Source: Desulfitobacterium hafniense DCB-2 (GTDB lineage Bacteria > Bacillota > Desulfitobacteriia > Desulfitobacteriales > Desulfitobacteriaceae). Taken from it: 64,000 nucleotides of DNA. Numbering within the stretch: the first letter of the stretch is position 1; every line of letters begins with the position of its first letter. Under the pieces are notes generated by a model that saw only the letters and a list, made by a program, of their open reading frames with translations, had not been told where the DNA came from and did no database searches. Where the stretch lies: assembly GCF_000021925.1 (NCBI RefSeq), contig NC_011830.1, forward strand, positions 1,140,501-1,204,500, read 5' to 3'. A program made the translations under genes and the position numbers. Positions 51,319 to 60,719 of this stretch are shown piece by piece.

Positions 51319-52454
51319 ACCTCCCCCAGTGTCTCAACAAAGGCTTGAACTCTTGTTTTAAGTTGTCCGGCATTGGTTAGGGCATATTCTGTTTCTAACT
51401 TGAGATAAGGTAATTTTTCGGTTCTTAAAATCTCGGCGATATCATTTTGTTCAAAGCCCCATATATCGCAGAGGAGAAAGCGCAGGGAGATGACTCCGTC
51501 CACCTGATACTCCCTGGCAGTCTTCCTGATGAAGTCAAACCGCTCCTGGAATGTTCCGTACAGACGGGGACAGGGCGGTTTATCCTCCATGTGATACCGG
51601 GCAAGGGCGGTCAATCCATCTTCCGTTTCGGAGACATCGCAAGCGATTTCCCTGGCACCCAAAGCCATCGTATCACTCACCACCATTCCGCCTTGGCTTT
51701 CCAGAATTTTCAGCAGCTCGGGATTATCCAGTTCTCCACCAATCAGCATTAAGCGGGCATTGGGCTTCTTGCCCTCACTTATGCTTAGTTCATCGATCAA
51801 CTCTGCCAGCAACCGGTTGTAGCGGGCCACCGGCATGACGGTTCCAGCGATCATAACGGTCAGGGTCTCTGCACCGCTTAGGGGAGGATTTTCTCTTTTC
51901 TTTAACTCGTAGAGCCGACGCTGGAGCTGCCGTTTTTTATTGTGCAGCCTAATAGCCTCTTTCAGCTTGTCCTCGCTGATGACAAGATTAAACCGCTTTT
52001 CGATGCTTGCTTTTAAAGACACGAGCTCTTCACGATACCGTTCTGTTTGTTCTTTTCCTACTTTTTTGGGAAGAACAAGAAAATGGAAGCAAGGATTGTT
52101 TTCGAGAGACTGCCAATTATCAGAAATCCGTCGGATATGATCACAACCGTTGAAGTTGATGACTCCATCGAGGAAATCACATTCACCTTTTAATACGAGT
52201 TCAAAGGTGTCACGGACCAGGGAACAAACGTTATGGGTGAAATATTTGTCCGCCATGGCAGCTCCAGGGCTGCCAATTCCTCGGATCTTGTAGGGTAACA
52301 AACCTGCGGCAGTGATCAGCTCTTCCGGAATATAAGAATAAAAATAGCCTACCACTTTACCACCTTGTTGCTTCCACCCTTGGACTTCCGGATTGTTCAA
52401 GGTACTTACAGCTTGCTTAAAGATCTCCATAGCATTGGTCTTTAGTGTATTCAA
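51315..52454 (-). CDS. 2-hydroxyacyl-CoA dehydratase / benzoyl-CoA reductase-type subunit B
   Basis: 379 residues. VVGYFYSYIPEELITAAGLL, FTHNVCSLVRDTFELVLKGE and VINFNGCDHIRRISDNW are the family core with the cluster-binding cysteines; SLRFLLCDIWGFE supplies the third. First gene of the minus-strand cluster. The ATP-dependent activase lies downstream. A double-cubane-type reductase rather than a dehydratase is possible, since members differ only in detail. Confidence 0.88.
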   Translation of the reverse strand: MNTLKTNAMEIFKQAVSTLNNPEVQGWKQQGGKVVGYFYSYIPEELITAAGLLPYKIRGIGSPGAAMADKYFTHNVCSLVRDTFELVLKGECDFLDGVINFNGCDHIRRISDNWQSLENNPCFHFLVLPKKVGKEQTERYREELVSLKASIEKRFNLVISEDKLKEAIRLHNKKRQLQRRLYELKKRENPPLSGAETLTVMIAGTVMPVARYNRLLAELIDELSISEGKKPNARLMLIGGELDNPELLKILESQGGMVVSDTMALGAREIACDVSETEDGLTALARYHMEDKPPCPRLYGTFQERFDFIRKTAREYQVDGVISLRFLLCDIWGFEQNDIAEILRTEKLPYLKLETEYALTNAGQLKTRVQAFVETLGEV

Positions 52455-52590
52455 AAAATCACTCCCTTTTTACAGAAATTATTTATTTGCTACGAAAAAG
52501 AGTTTAAGTGTTGTTTAAGATATACTGACAAGACATTACTCAGACGATCTTGGGTACTTGGTTGTGTAATCGATGGCACGCAATATGTTA

Positions 52591-52639
52591 AGAAGTGGCC
52601 ATGTTGCTTTGATCGGGCACGGCATGACCACTTCTTTTT
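52591..52639. terminator. hairpin between the FMN-binding and dehydratase units
   Basis: AGAAGTGG pairs with CCACTTCT, extended by CATG/CATG after a mismatch, and followed on the plus strand by TTTTTAAA. It separates two minus-strand units. Confidence 0.55.
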
Positions 52640-52655
52640 AAAGGACTAGGGTGAC

Positions 52656-53036
52656 TTATTTTGCTTTAATCAAAGCATCATTTACAGCTTCCTTGATGGC
52701 AGCAGAGGAAACCGATGCTCCGGAAATCCCATCAACTTCTGTGGACTGGGCTTCGACAATTTTTCCGGGGAGTTGGTCCACGGCCAGTGTCCCAATACCC
52801 TCCGTTTCACCATGGGAAGTAACTTTGACATTGGCGATCTTGCCGCCGGCTATTTCCACGGCAACGGCAATCTCCCCACCGATTCCATTTGGACTGATCC
52901 CCTCATAGGTACCATCTTGATAGCCGCTTTTTTTACTGCTATCAGCACCACTCTCTGCACTGCACCCGACTACGGATATCAGACAAGCAACGCTCAAAAT
53001 CATTGCGACAATTTTATTTATGGCTATTTTTTTCAT
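52656..53036 (-). CDS. FMN-binding lipoprotein
   Basis: 126 residues. Lipoprotein signal with lipobox SVVGC (Cys25), then an FMN-bind domain with DGTYEGISPNGIGGEIAVAV and the flavinylation motif DGISGASVSS. The acceptor position is Ser, where Thr is more usual, for covalent FMN added by ApbE. Encoded just after a flavoprotein reductase; it likely passes electrons to it outside the membrane. Confidence 0.9.
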   Translation of the reverse strand: MKKIAINKIVAMILSVACLISVVGCSAESGADSSKKSGYQDGTYEGISPNGIGGEIAVAVEIAGGKIANVKVTSHGETEGIGTLAVDQLPGKIVEAQSTEVDGISGASVSSAAIKEAVNDALIKAK

Positions 53037-53081
53037 TTTCTGATTTTACCTCCTTTAATTTTATAGTTTCTGATTATCGGA

Positions 53082-54878
53082 TTAACTTTCGTAAATGGAC
53101 CCGGTTATGGCATGTAAAGCCGCCAAGCGGGCAAAGCAGGTGGTTCTTCCATGAGCTAGTCCACCATAGTATTGAGGATAGGTATTCGCAAAGAAGCCGC
53201 CACTGTCGTTCCCGGTTACATACAAACCCTGGATGGGATCACCGTTTTCATTGATGGCTTGGATATTGGTATTAATTCTAACGCCATTAAAGGTGCACAA
53301 TAACCAGTTCCCCAGAGCAATACCATAAAAGGGACCTTGGGCGACAGGACGTAGACTTCCCGGATCTTTGCCGAAGTCAGCATCAAAGCCCTTCGCCGCA
53401 TTCTCATTATAGCGTTTCACGGTAGCGGCCAAAGCGTCGGCCGGAAGGCCCAATTGCTTAGCCAGGTCTTCCAGGGTATCGGCCTTTTTCAGCTTACCGC
53501 TTTTGAGAGCCGGTTCCATGTAAGCCTTATCAAATTCTTCTTTTGTCTGGCATGGGAAGACACCCGGCAGTACCTCGGAATTACGGGCACCCGGAGCGGC
53601 GACTACCCGTGAACAAATGGTCGTATGGAAGGCATTGACGTCTTCCCAATAATTGCTGTCGAAGATCTGGAACCAGATTTGCTTGGGTTGTTTGCTGGCG
53701 CCATGGATTTTAGAATCATACGGTGCCTTTTCATTCATAAAGCGCTCGCCGTGGGTATTGACCGCCAGCCAGGGCTGGCTTCCCGGCCACCACATATCAT
53801 CCAGACCGGAAGTATAAGGTTCCCCAGTATGATGGTCCAAATCCACAGCGGCTCGGTCAAAGGCAACTCCGCCGCCATGATTGCGATCAATGGCAGCTCC
53901 GGCCCACATAGCCATCTTAATGCCATCGCCGTTATGTCCGGCACCGCCCAGATTATTGACAACGTTATCTTTGCAGCGATAGCGAAGGGCATCCATCATC
54001 TCCGTATTCCCAGAGTATCCGCCTGTGGAGATAATCACTCCTTTAGCCGCATTGATCTGGATATAGGCGTTATCCTTTTTACGCTGAACAATAATACCAT
54101 TTACCTTTCCGCTGCTGTCCTGAAGCAGTTGCAGGGCGGTATGCTCGAAAAATTTCTGAACGCCCATTTCTGTGGCGATTTCCACCCAGATGGGATTGGC
54201 AACTTCGGACCCCATCTTTTTAGGCCCCATTTCCACCCACTCGCCTTTGTAAGCACAATGCTCGCCGCGGTTATTTGTCCTGTACATATCGCTTTTGTAC
54301 ATATCGGTCTCAACGTGCATGCTCACACCCTTGGCAGCCATCTTTTTCGAAAACCAGTCCATGGTCCTCCCTGAGTTGTCTGCCCATAACTTAATTAAAC
54401 GTTGATCCACTTCATAACTTGCATAACGGCAAATATCGTTGACAATCTCATTCTTTTCTGCTTCAGTAAAGGTTATGCCGTATTTTTCCTTACCGACTTT
54501 GGAGTTCAGGGCATGAATTTCACCGGCCCACATAATAGGTCCTGCATTTTGCTCGACCCAAGCGACCTTAGCGCCCAGATCAGCGGCACTGACGGCGGCG
54601 ATGCAACCGCCGTTCCCTGCACCGACAACCACTACATCCACATCAAATTTTTCTTTAATATCCGTAATGGATGCCGGCTTTTTGAAATACGCTTCATCAT
54701 ACCATTTGGTGCTCTTGGTGGGAGTACCGGTACTGGCACTATCAGCTGGAGCAACGGGGTCAGAATTTCCCGTGCCGACACTGGCACTGGAGCAGCCGGT
54801 GAGAATGCCTGTTAAGGCTACCCCTGCAGCGGTAGCTGTTGCACCTTTGAGAAAGTCTCTCCTTGTAAAATGACTCAT
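53082..54878 (-). CDS. exported FAD-dependent fumarate-reductase-like flavoprotein
   Basis: 598 residues. Twin-arginine signal RRDFLKGATATAAGVALTG with a following lipobox-like LTGC. The FAD-binding motif is DVVVVGAGNGGCIAAVSAAD; HNGDGIKMAMWAGAAIDR and GLYVTGNDSGGFFANTYPQY complete the FAD_binding_2 fold. Where fumarate reductases have the catalytic His-Thr-Met-Gly-Gly, this protein has CTFNG, so the acceptor is probably not fumarate. With the FMN lipoprotein it may form an extracytoplasmic terminal reductase. Confidence 0.9.
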   Translation of the reverse strand: MSHFTRRDFLKGATATAAGVALTGILTGCSSASVGTGNSDPVAPADSASTGTPTKSTKWYDEAYFKKPASITDIKEKFDVDVVVVGAGNGGCIAAVSAADLGAKVAWVEQNAGPIMWAGEIHALNSKVGKEKYGITFTEAEKNEIVNDICRYASYEVDQRLIKLWADNSGRTMDWFSKKMAAKGVSMHVETDMYKSDMYRTNNRGEHCAYKGEWVEMGPKKMGSEVANPIWVEIATEMGVQKFFEHTALQLLQDSSGKVNGIIVQRKKDNAYIQINAAKGVIISTGGYSGNTEMMDALRYRCKDNVVNNLGGAGHNGDGIKMAMWAGAAIDRNHGGGVAFDRAAVDLDHHTGEPYTSGLDDMWWPGSQPWLAVNTHGERFMNEKAPYDSKIHGASKQPKQIWFQIFDSNYWEDVNAFHTTICSRVVAAPGARNSEVLPGVFPCQTKEEFDKAYMEPALKSGKLKKADTLEDLAKQLGLPADALAATVKRYNENAAKGFDADFGKDPGSLRPVAQGPFYGIALGNWLLCTFNGVRINTNIQAINENGDPIQGLYVTGNDSGGFFANTYPQYYGGLAHGRTTCFARLAALHAITGSIYES

Positions 54879-55067
54879 TGAATAAGCGCCTCCTTAAATC
54901 TTTTTTCACAACCTTCTTTATTAATCTATCATATTTCAGAGGAGCAGGGTCTGTCCCATAAGTTATATTGATATAAGTTAAGGTTATAACAATATGTATA
55001 GCTAAGGACCTTTTCAACCTTCTCCTGTGAAGAAATTTGAGCCAGGATGCAAGTATCGGTATTCACT

Positions 55068-55964
55068 TCATGTGAGGGGCCATTCGTGCTGCTTGCAGAA
55101 GTCTTTAAATAAATGGAGGGCAGGCTTTTCGTTGTTGATATGCCAGGCTAAGACAAAGTCCATGGGAATTTTATCGCTATCAATATCCACATAAGTAACA
55201 GACTGATGACCGGCAATTTTAAATGACCTTGGAATAGGCGCAACTCCCATACCTGCCGAAGCCATGGCGATGGTCGTTTCATAGAAATCAGCTAATTTGG
55301 CGTTTTCCATATCAAATCCGGCTTTGCCCAGGCATTCAATAATGTATTTTAAACTTCTTGCCGCACCTTTGTTATTGGTCATGATAATTTTTTCGTTTTT
55401 AACAAGCTCAGGTTTGATCTGGTCGTATTGAGCTAAAGGGCTGGACTTTGAAACGGCCAATGCCGCAAAATCGCGAAACAAGAAAATGCTGTCAAGTATG
55501 GTAACGTCAAGAATTTCCGACCGTTCGCTGAAGACAACGTCCAATTTGCCATTGATCAGATCAAGGATCAACGGCCCCCAGTCTCCCACGACCACATCAA
55601 TTTCAATATGTGGGTGTCTCTTATGGAATTCTTGAACCACATCGTTCATTTTTGCCCACTCCGTGGGGCCATGATAACCAATGGACAGATGATTATATTC
55701 CGATATGCCGATTTTTTTGGCTTCAATTTTTGTATTCTCATAACAATCGAGAATATAGGCAAAGTTCTTTTGGACGGACTTTCCTGCTGAAGTCAACTCC
55801 ACTTTATGGCGAGTCCGATTGAATAATTTAACCCCAAAATCTTCTTCAAGCGCACTGATTTTCTTGCTCATTGCCGGTTGGGTAATGAACATTTCTTTTG
55901 CGGCGAGGGACAGGTTTAAGTTTTTAGCAACACTTAAAAAGCATTGTACATCAAAAAAATCCAT
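55068..55964 (-). CDS. LysR-family transcriptional regulator
   Basis: 298 residues. HTH at the N-terminus (MDFFDVQCFLSVAKNLNLSL and TQPAMSKKISALEEDFGVKL), substrate-binding domain from about residue 90. On the same strand upstream of the flavoprotein genes with a 190-bp gap, so it may regulate them; the effector is unknown. Confidence 0.93.
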   Translation of the reverse strand: MDFFDVQCFLSVAKNLNLSLAAKEMFITQPAMSKKISALEEDFGVKLFNRTRHKVELTSAGKSVQKNFAYILDCYENTKIEAKKIGISEYNHLSIGYHGPTEWAKMNDVVQEFHKRHPHIEIDVVVGDWGPLILDLINGKLDVVFSERSEILDVTILDSIFLFRDFAALAVSKSSPLAQYDQIKPELVKNEKIIMTNNKGAARSLKYIIECLGKAGFDMENAKLADFYETTIAMASAGMGVAPIPRSFKIAGHQSVTYVDIDSDKIPMDFVLAWHINNEKPALHLFKDFCKQHEWPLT

Positions 55965-56071
55965 AGTCTCACCTACATATTTATAGTATCTGCCATTGGA
56001 CCTTCCCCTGTTTTGCTGTATCTAAAAAGTGTGCAAATAGGGATAATCTATTTCGCACTCAGCCAGTTTTT

Positions 56072-56473
56072 TTATAGTTTATCTAACAGCGCTTCAATCT
56101 GATCTTCCGTTTTCTGTTTATCCATTTGAAATACAATGACCACAATGCTCACATGAATAGTTGTGGACGATACTTCCCTGCTGCTTACTTCACCGCCAGT
56201 AGTTGATAATACGAAAGCGGGGCCGCTGACCTCAATGGAGGCTTTAATGTGACCGATAATACCATCCCGTTTTTCTACCCACTCTGCGAACATGCCCATT
56301 TCATCACGGAGCTTTTTTTTAACAACCTCTAAATCTCCGATAATATTTCTGTTTCCCGAACACACTAACGCATCATTATGTCGATGCGACTCTATGTTAT
56401 CACTTCGTTGTTCTGTTTGGTGGTGCTGGTGGTCATGACAGCATTCTTCAGTTTCGTTGCCATTCATTTTCAT
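56072..56473 (-). CDS. His/Cys-rich N-terminus protein of unknown family
   Basis: 133 residues. The first 40 contain ECCHDHQHHQTEQ and SHRHNDALVC, a clear metal-binding-like stretch; the rest (residues 45-133) is a compact alpha/beta segment with no motif I recognise. It follows the G3E GTPase gene by 4 bp, so the pair may act in metal delivery for the methyltransferase system. Confidence 0.7.
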   Translation of the reverse strand: MKMNGNETEECCHDHQHHQTEQRSDNIESHRHNDALVCSGNRNIIGDLEVVKKKLRDEMGMFAEWVEKRDGIIGHIKASIEVSGPAFVLSTTGGEVSSREVSSTTIHVSIVVIVFQMDKQKTEDQIEALLDKL

Positions 56474-56477
56474 TTAA

Positions 56478-57092
56478 TCACCCCATTTCACTTATCATAT
56501 CCTGCCAGCATTGAACAGGTATTTCTTCCTTCGCAGATATGCAAATAACCTTTGCGGCTCTGGAATATTCTTGGACGCTTATTTTTACTTGAGCAAGTTC
56601 ACTGGCATTTACAAGATCTTTTTTATTCACCAATACTTGCGAACTCTCTTCAAGTTGTCCCGCTACCAGCGGTTCCATTGCACTTACTAATCTTCTCCAT
56701 CTCTTTGCATCTACAATGGTTAATATATAGGCCCCAACTCCAATAGCCTCAAAGATTGCTTTGCTAATGCTTCCGGGAAAGGCAACACCAGTTGCTTCAA
56801 TAATCAGCCAGGCAGGATTCAGTTCGTTTTGCATTTTTTTAACGCTTGAAACCAGCTCTCCTGCCAAAGTGCAGCAAACGCAACCGGCAAAGAGATTTTC
56901 AACAGTGAATCCAGCGTTGGCAAGAATTTTATCATCGATTCCTACCGTGCCGATTTCGTTTTCCAGAATTGCTACTTTAATCTCAGACTTATTATCTCTT
57001 TCCTGAGTGATTAGATACTTTGCCAACTGCAACAGTACACTTGTTTTTCCTGAACCCAAAAAGCCACCCAAAATTATTATTTTCACATGCAT
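56478..57092 (-). CDS. G3E-family (CobW/HypB/UreG-type) GTPase
   Basis: 204 residues from ATG 57092, with AAGGAG just upstream; the frame is open further 5'. P-loop LGGFLGSGKTSVLLQL, metal-site CxCC motif FAGCVCCTLAGEL, and NKKDLV as the guanine motif. It lacks the CobW C-terminal domain. Such proteins insert or carry Zn, Co or Ni. Its location beside a corrinoid protein suggests cobalt or zinc supply for the methyltransferases. Confidence 0.88.
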   Translation of the reverse strand: MHVKIIILGGFLGSGKTSVLLQLAKYLITQERDNKSEIKVAILENEIGTVGIDDKILANAGFTVENLFAGCVCCTLAGELVSSVKKMQNELNPAWLIIEATGVAFPGSISKAIFEAIGVGAYILTIVDAKRWRRLVSAMEPLVAGQLEESSQVLVNKKDLVNASELAQVKISVQEYSRAAKVICISAKEEIPVQCWQDMISEMG

Positions 57093-57181
57093 TCTCCTTC
57101 TCAGATATATCAGTCCCAAGATTTTGCCTGCCAAATTCATGAAATAAACAAGCTCTGCTAAAAAACGCATACAACAATACA

Positions 57182-57229
57182 GTCCCGGAAAAATCAGACT
57201 AAGAACCTAAGTCACAATTTTTCCGGGAC
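57182..57229 (-). terminator. hairpin between the corrinoid protein and G3E genes
   Basis: GTCCCGGAAAAAT pairs with ATTTTTCCGGGAC, with a 22-base loop. It separates the methyltransferase genes from the GTPase gene on the minus strand and probably reduces read-through. Confidence 0.7.
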
Positions 57230-57299
57230 ATACGAGATTAAGGGAATAAGTAAAGTTGAAAATCACTATGAACCCCAACTGAGTAAGGCGTCGGATTAA

Positions 57300-57932
57300 T
57301 TACACGTTGACTAATTCCTTTGCTTTGATTGCTGCGCTGCCTGCATCCCCAGCATAGCCGTCGGCACCGATTTCATTAGCATACGCCTGCGTTACAGGAG
57401 CCCCACCGACAATAATCTTAAATCCGGTAAGTCCGCTCTCTTTGATGGTTTGAACTGCTTCCTTCAGAGCGGGCATAGTTGTCGTAAGAAGTCCTGAACA
57501 AGCCACTAAAGTTACGTTCCCATTTTCTTTAATTGCCTCTACCCATTTAGAAGCAGGGACATCTACACCAAGATCAACCATATCAAATCCTGCGCTTTCT
57601 ATCATCATGCCAACCAGATTTTTCCCGATATCATGAAGATCTCCTGCTACCGTCCCGATAACACAAGTACCCAAAGAAGCTGATGCATCACCTGTCAGAT
57701 GCGGCTTTAGAACCTCAACGCCTTTGGCCATTGCTTTGGCGGCCAGCAGCATTTCCGGCACATAAATTTCTCCGGCGGAAAATTTGTCCCCAACCACACT
57801 CATTGAATCAACCATTGCCTGAAGAAGTTCTTTCGCAGTATTTCCTTCATCCAATGCTGCTTGTACCAGCCCCGGAACAATTTTGGTTTTTCCCATCTCC
57901 ACCGATATTTTGACTTCATTTACTTTCGCCAT
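57300..57932 (-). CDS. corrinoid protein of a methyltransferase system
   Basis: 210 residues from ATG 57932 (GGGAGG upstream). N-terminal four-helix cap, then the B12-binding Rossmann domain with DLHDIGKNLVGMMIES (lower-ligand His) and GGAPVT. Carries the methyl group between the substrate methyltransferase and the tetrahydrofolate methyltransferase, as MtvC/OdmC-type proteins do. Confidence 0.93.
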   Translation of the reverse strand: MAKVNEVKISVEMGKTKIVPGLVQAALDEGNTAKELLQAMVDSMSVVGDKFSAGEIYVPEMLLAAKAMAKGVEVLKPHLTGDASASLGTCVIGTVAGDLHDIGKNLVGMMIESAGFDMVDLGVDVPASKWVEAIKENGNVTLVACSGLLTTTMPALKEAVQTIKESGLTGFKIIVGGAPVTQAYANEIGADGYAGDAGSAAIKAKELVNV

Positions 57933-57980
57933 GACTAAATCCTCCCATACTTTTAAAATATATATCCGCATTCATGTCGG

Positions 57981-58784
57981 TTATTTTTTTTGACCGAATC
58001 GTCCCTCACGAAAGGCCCCAATGTATTCCATACAATATTCATCCTGCCCCAGCAGGGCTTCCGTTGCATGGATCATGCCGATCAAATCCTGATTGGTAGG
58101 GTCGATAATGCCGCTATCCATGCCCGCATTCATTGCGAGCACACAAAATGCCTGATTAACAAGTTTGCGAGCCGGCAGGTTAAATGAAATGTTGCTGAAT
58201 CCACCGGTGACATGGATATCCGGATATTGACGCTTAATTTCTCTGATGACATCCATGATCATATTGATGCCCTCTTCCGAAGTACAGAGCATTTCGACAA
58301 GCGGGTCGATGTGCAGACGGGACGGCGCTATATTAAATTCTTTAGCCCTTTTCATGATGTGAGCAAACACTTCAAGGCGTTTCTCAGCGGTTTTAGGAAT
58401 ACCGGTGTCGTCGCAGAGCAATGCAACACATTCCCATTGGGTATCGGCAATGACCGGAAATACTACGTCAATCTTATCTCCTTCGCCGGATACAGAGTTA
58501 ATAAGCCCCGATCGCTTGCAAAATTTGATGGCATCGACGCAGGTCTGGGCTTGTGGACTGTCAATACAAATAGGGGTATCACTGACTTCCTGCACTAAGT
58601 CAATCAGCCACTTCAGGGTTTCGAGTTCGATGCTTGTATCCGTGGATGCGCAGACATCAATAAAATCTGCACCTGCATTGGATTGGATTTTGGCAAGGTT
58701 GTGAATAAAAGCAACATCCTTTTCGGCGATCGCTTTAGCCACCGAAGGAATAGCACCGTTGATTTTTTCTCCGATGATGATCAT
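57981..58784 (-). CDS. methyltetrahydrofolate:corrinoid methyltransferase (pterin-binding)
   Basis: 267 residues from ATG 58784, 7 bp after AAGGGAG; an ATG at 58790 abuts that site. MIIIGEKINGAIPSVAKAIA, DFIDVCAST and DSPQAQTCVDAIKF, with GGFSNISFNLPAR, match pterin-binding MeTr barrels (AcsE, MtvA type). It moves the methyl from the corrinoid protein to tetrahydrofolate. Same operon as the corrinoid gene (48 bp apart). Confidence 0.9.
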   Translation of the reverse strand: MIIIGEKINGAIPSVAKAIAEKDVAFIHNLAKIQSNAGADFIDVCASTDTSIELETLKWLIDLVQEVSDTPICIDSPQAQTCVDAIKFCKRSGLINSVSGEGDKIDVVFPVIADTQWECVALLCDDTGIPKTAEKRLEVFAHIMKRAKEFNIAPSRLHIDPLVEMLCTSEEGINMIMDVIREIKRQYPDIHVTGGFSNISFNLPARKLVNQAFCVLAMNAGMDSGIIDPTNQDLIGMIHATEALLGQDEYCMEYIGAFREGRFGQKK

Positions 58785-58951
58785 TCTCATTCTCCCTTTT
58801 AATACTTTACAAACTAATTAAAGTCGGAAACAATAAATGTGCAAATTCGTTCTGTTACAGTTACAAGCCGGCTAGTCTGTAAGTCAGAGCAATAAACAGA
58901 AAAACATCCGTTTGGATTTGAACATTTAAATATTTGGAATTGATTGACTTT

Positions 58952-59033
58952 ATTGTATGCCCAATAGGCTTGATAGTAAATTAGACACATTATTTACTTT
59001 TAAGGCGATTAATCTATACATCATGTAGTATGG
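58952..59033 (-). promoter_or_regulatory. promoter and palindrome of the corrinoid methyltransferase operon
   Basis: On the minus strand TTTACT (58980-58975) and TACAAT (58957-58952) are 17 bp apart. Upstream at 59014-59033 CTATACATCATGTAGTATGG is an imperfect palindrome like the two at 60720 and 60826. The 366-base gap 58785-59150 holds this, the next terminator and no gene. Confidence 0.55.
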
Positions 59034-59073
59034 TTTAATATAAAGCCACACTATATCATTCATAGAATAAAAG

Positions 59074-59119
59074 AAATATGCCCGGAAAATCGAAGCAACA
59101 TCAATTTCCAGGCATATTT
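59074..59119 (-). terminator. terminator after the PucR-type gene
   Basis: AAATATGCC...GGAAAAT pairs with ATTTCC...GGCATATTT; TTCTTTTATTC follows on the minus strand. Confidence 0.75.
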
Positions 59120-59150
59120 TTATGTCAGGTTAATCCGCATTATAAACATT

Positions 59151-60698
59151 CTATCCCCGTCTATCAGCTTTATAAAAAAGTCTGATAGATATTTTTATAT
59201 AGAGAATGTCATCAGGGTCCTTGAAATTTATGCCGGCCAACTCTTTAATTCTCTCTAATCGATTGACCATCGTGGCACGATGAATAAATAAATCTTTTGC
59301 AGTCTTGACTGCGTTCATTTGATTGTCCAGGTAAACCTTTAATGTGTGAAGGTAATCACTCGAATTCGCCCTATCGTAGCTATCCAGGCCGATGATTTTA
59401 GGGGAACACAGAAATTGTCCGTCCAGTTCTTCAGTTAGCTTGGATTCCATATAAAAAAGGACAATATCTGAAAATTTATAATACCAACGGGAAGGGAATT
59501 GGTCTAAGCCAATTCTCAAGCTGATTTTAGCCTGCACATAATGAGCTTGAATATCCACGATACTGGTAAAAACATTACTGTATCCCACTCGGAAATAACC
59601 GTCCCGCAGAGTCTCTAAATAGACCGAGTTGAAACATTCTCCCGAACCATTGTAATACTCCAAATTGACAATGCAAACAATTTTACGTTCATACTCAAAG
59701 GCACAGCAGCCTTTGAAATCGCGATTGATCATCTGACAATAATACGGGATTGTCCGGTTATAGTAATCCCTATCACTCGGCATTATACTGGCGCACAGGA
59801 AAGGCCCGTCATAATTCCAGCCATGCTGTGAAACACTGTTTTTCAAGCGCCAGCTTTCAATCGATTCGCCGCTGATAAGGGCGGAGAAAATCTCAACCAT
59901 ATGTTCTCGCGGCATAATGTCACCACTGTAGCCGGCCAGGTCGTATACAAGTTGAATAAAGGATGTGAAAAAATGCAAAAGCCCGGCTTCATAACCCCGA
60001 AAAGTACTGCGATCCTCGGCGATTACGACTCGGCATACAAAATCATCCTGGAAGAACACATTCATACAAATAACCCGGCAAATGAAAATACTGGGTTCAT
60101 AGATAAAAGGTTCCCTCATGTTTTTTACATTGGAATAAATAAGATCATTCTTAAAAAATTCCACATGCTCCGTCGAGAGCCTGCCATGGCTGTCAGGCTG
60201 CTTAATACCAGAAATCTCACACATATGAATCGTACTGTTTGATTGACCGATCAACTTGAATTCAGCGTTCATCACAACCAGTTCATTGTTTAAAAACTGC
60301 GCCATTTGCTCAACCAGGTATTGAATGCTTTTTCCCTTATTAACCGCCTCATGGAGTCTAAGTTCCAGAGAATTATATTCAAAAAAAATCCGGTTAACTT
60401 CGTTGGACAGCTCGGCTACTTTCTTGGACTGATCAAGTACAAGTAATATAAGCGGCGATTTAGTATACAATTCTGCAGGCATACCGATGCAGATCAGTGC
60501 CGCCCCTTCTTGCACGATCATCTCTTCCGGTAAATTCTCAGCATGAGCAATGTTGAGAACCCCGGCATTTAAAACCTTCGTACTCTCGCAATACATTTCC
60601 GCTCTCTCCAAATTAAAGGGAATATCGGTATTCAGATAGTTTTTATAAATAATATCTCCGGAGATTCCATCTTCTATGATTCCCATACAGAGCTTCAT
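59151..60698 (-). CDS. PucR-type transcriptional regulator
   Basis: 515 residues from ATG 60698 (GGGAGG upstream). The first 300 residues hold a sensor-like region without a clear motif. The C-terminal 70 residues are the PucR HTH: YLHTLKVYLDNQMNAVKTAK followed by DLFIHRATMVNRLERIKELA. It is divergent from the UroD-type methyltransferase gene and precedes the corrinoid genes, with related palindromes at both promoters. It probably activates the system in response to its methoxylated or methylated substrate. Confidence 0.9.
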   Translation of the reverse strand: MKLCMGIIEDGISGDIIYKNYLNTDIPFNLERAEMYCESTKVLNAGVLNIAHAENLPEEMIVQEGAALICIGMPAELYTKSPLILLVLDQSKKVAELSNEVNRIFFEYNSLELRLHEAVNKGKSIQYLVEQMAQFLNNELVVMNAEFKLIGQSNSTIHMCEISGIKQPDSHGRLSTEHVEFFKNDLIYSNVKNMREPFIYEPSIFICRVICMNVFFQDDFVCRVVIAEDRSTFRGYEAGLLHFFTSFIQLVYDLAGYSGDIMPREHMVEIFSALISGESIESWRLKNSVSQHGWNYDGPFLCASIMPSDRDYYNRTIPYYCQMINRDFKGCCAFEYERKIVCIVNLEYYNGSGECFNSVYLETLRDGYFRVGYSNVFTSIVDIQAHYVQAKISLRIGLDQFPSRWYYKFSDIVLFYMESKLTEELDGQFLCSPKIIGLDSYDRANSSDYLHTLKVYLDNQMNAVKTAKDLFIHRATMVNRLERIKELAGINFKDPDDILYIKISIRLFYKADRRG

Positions 60699-60719
60699 GA
60701 CAGTCCCTCCCACAATGTC

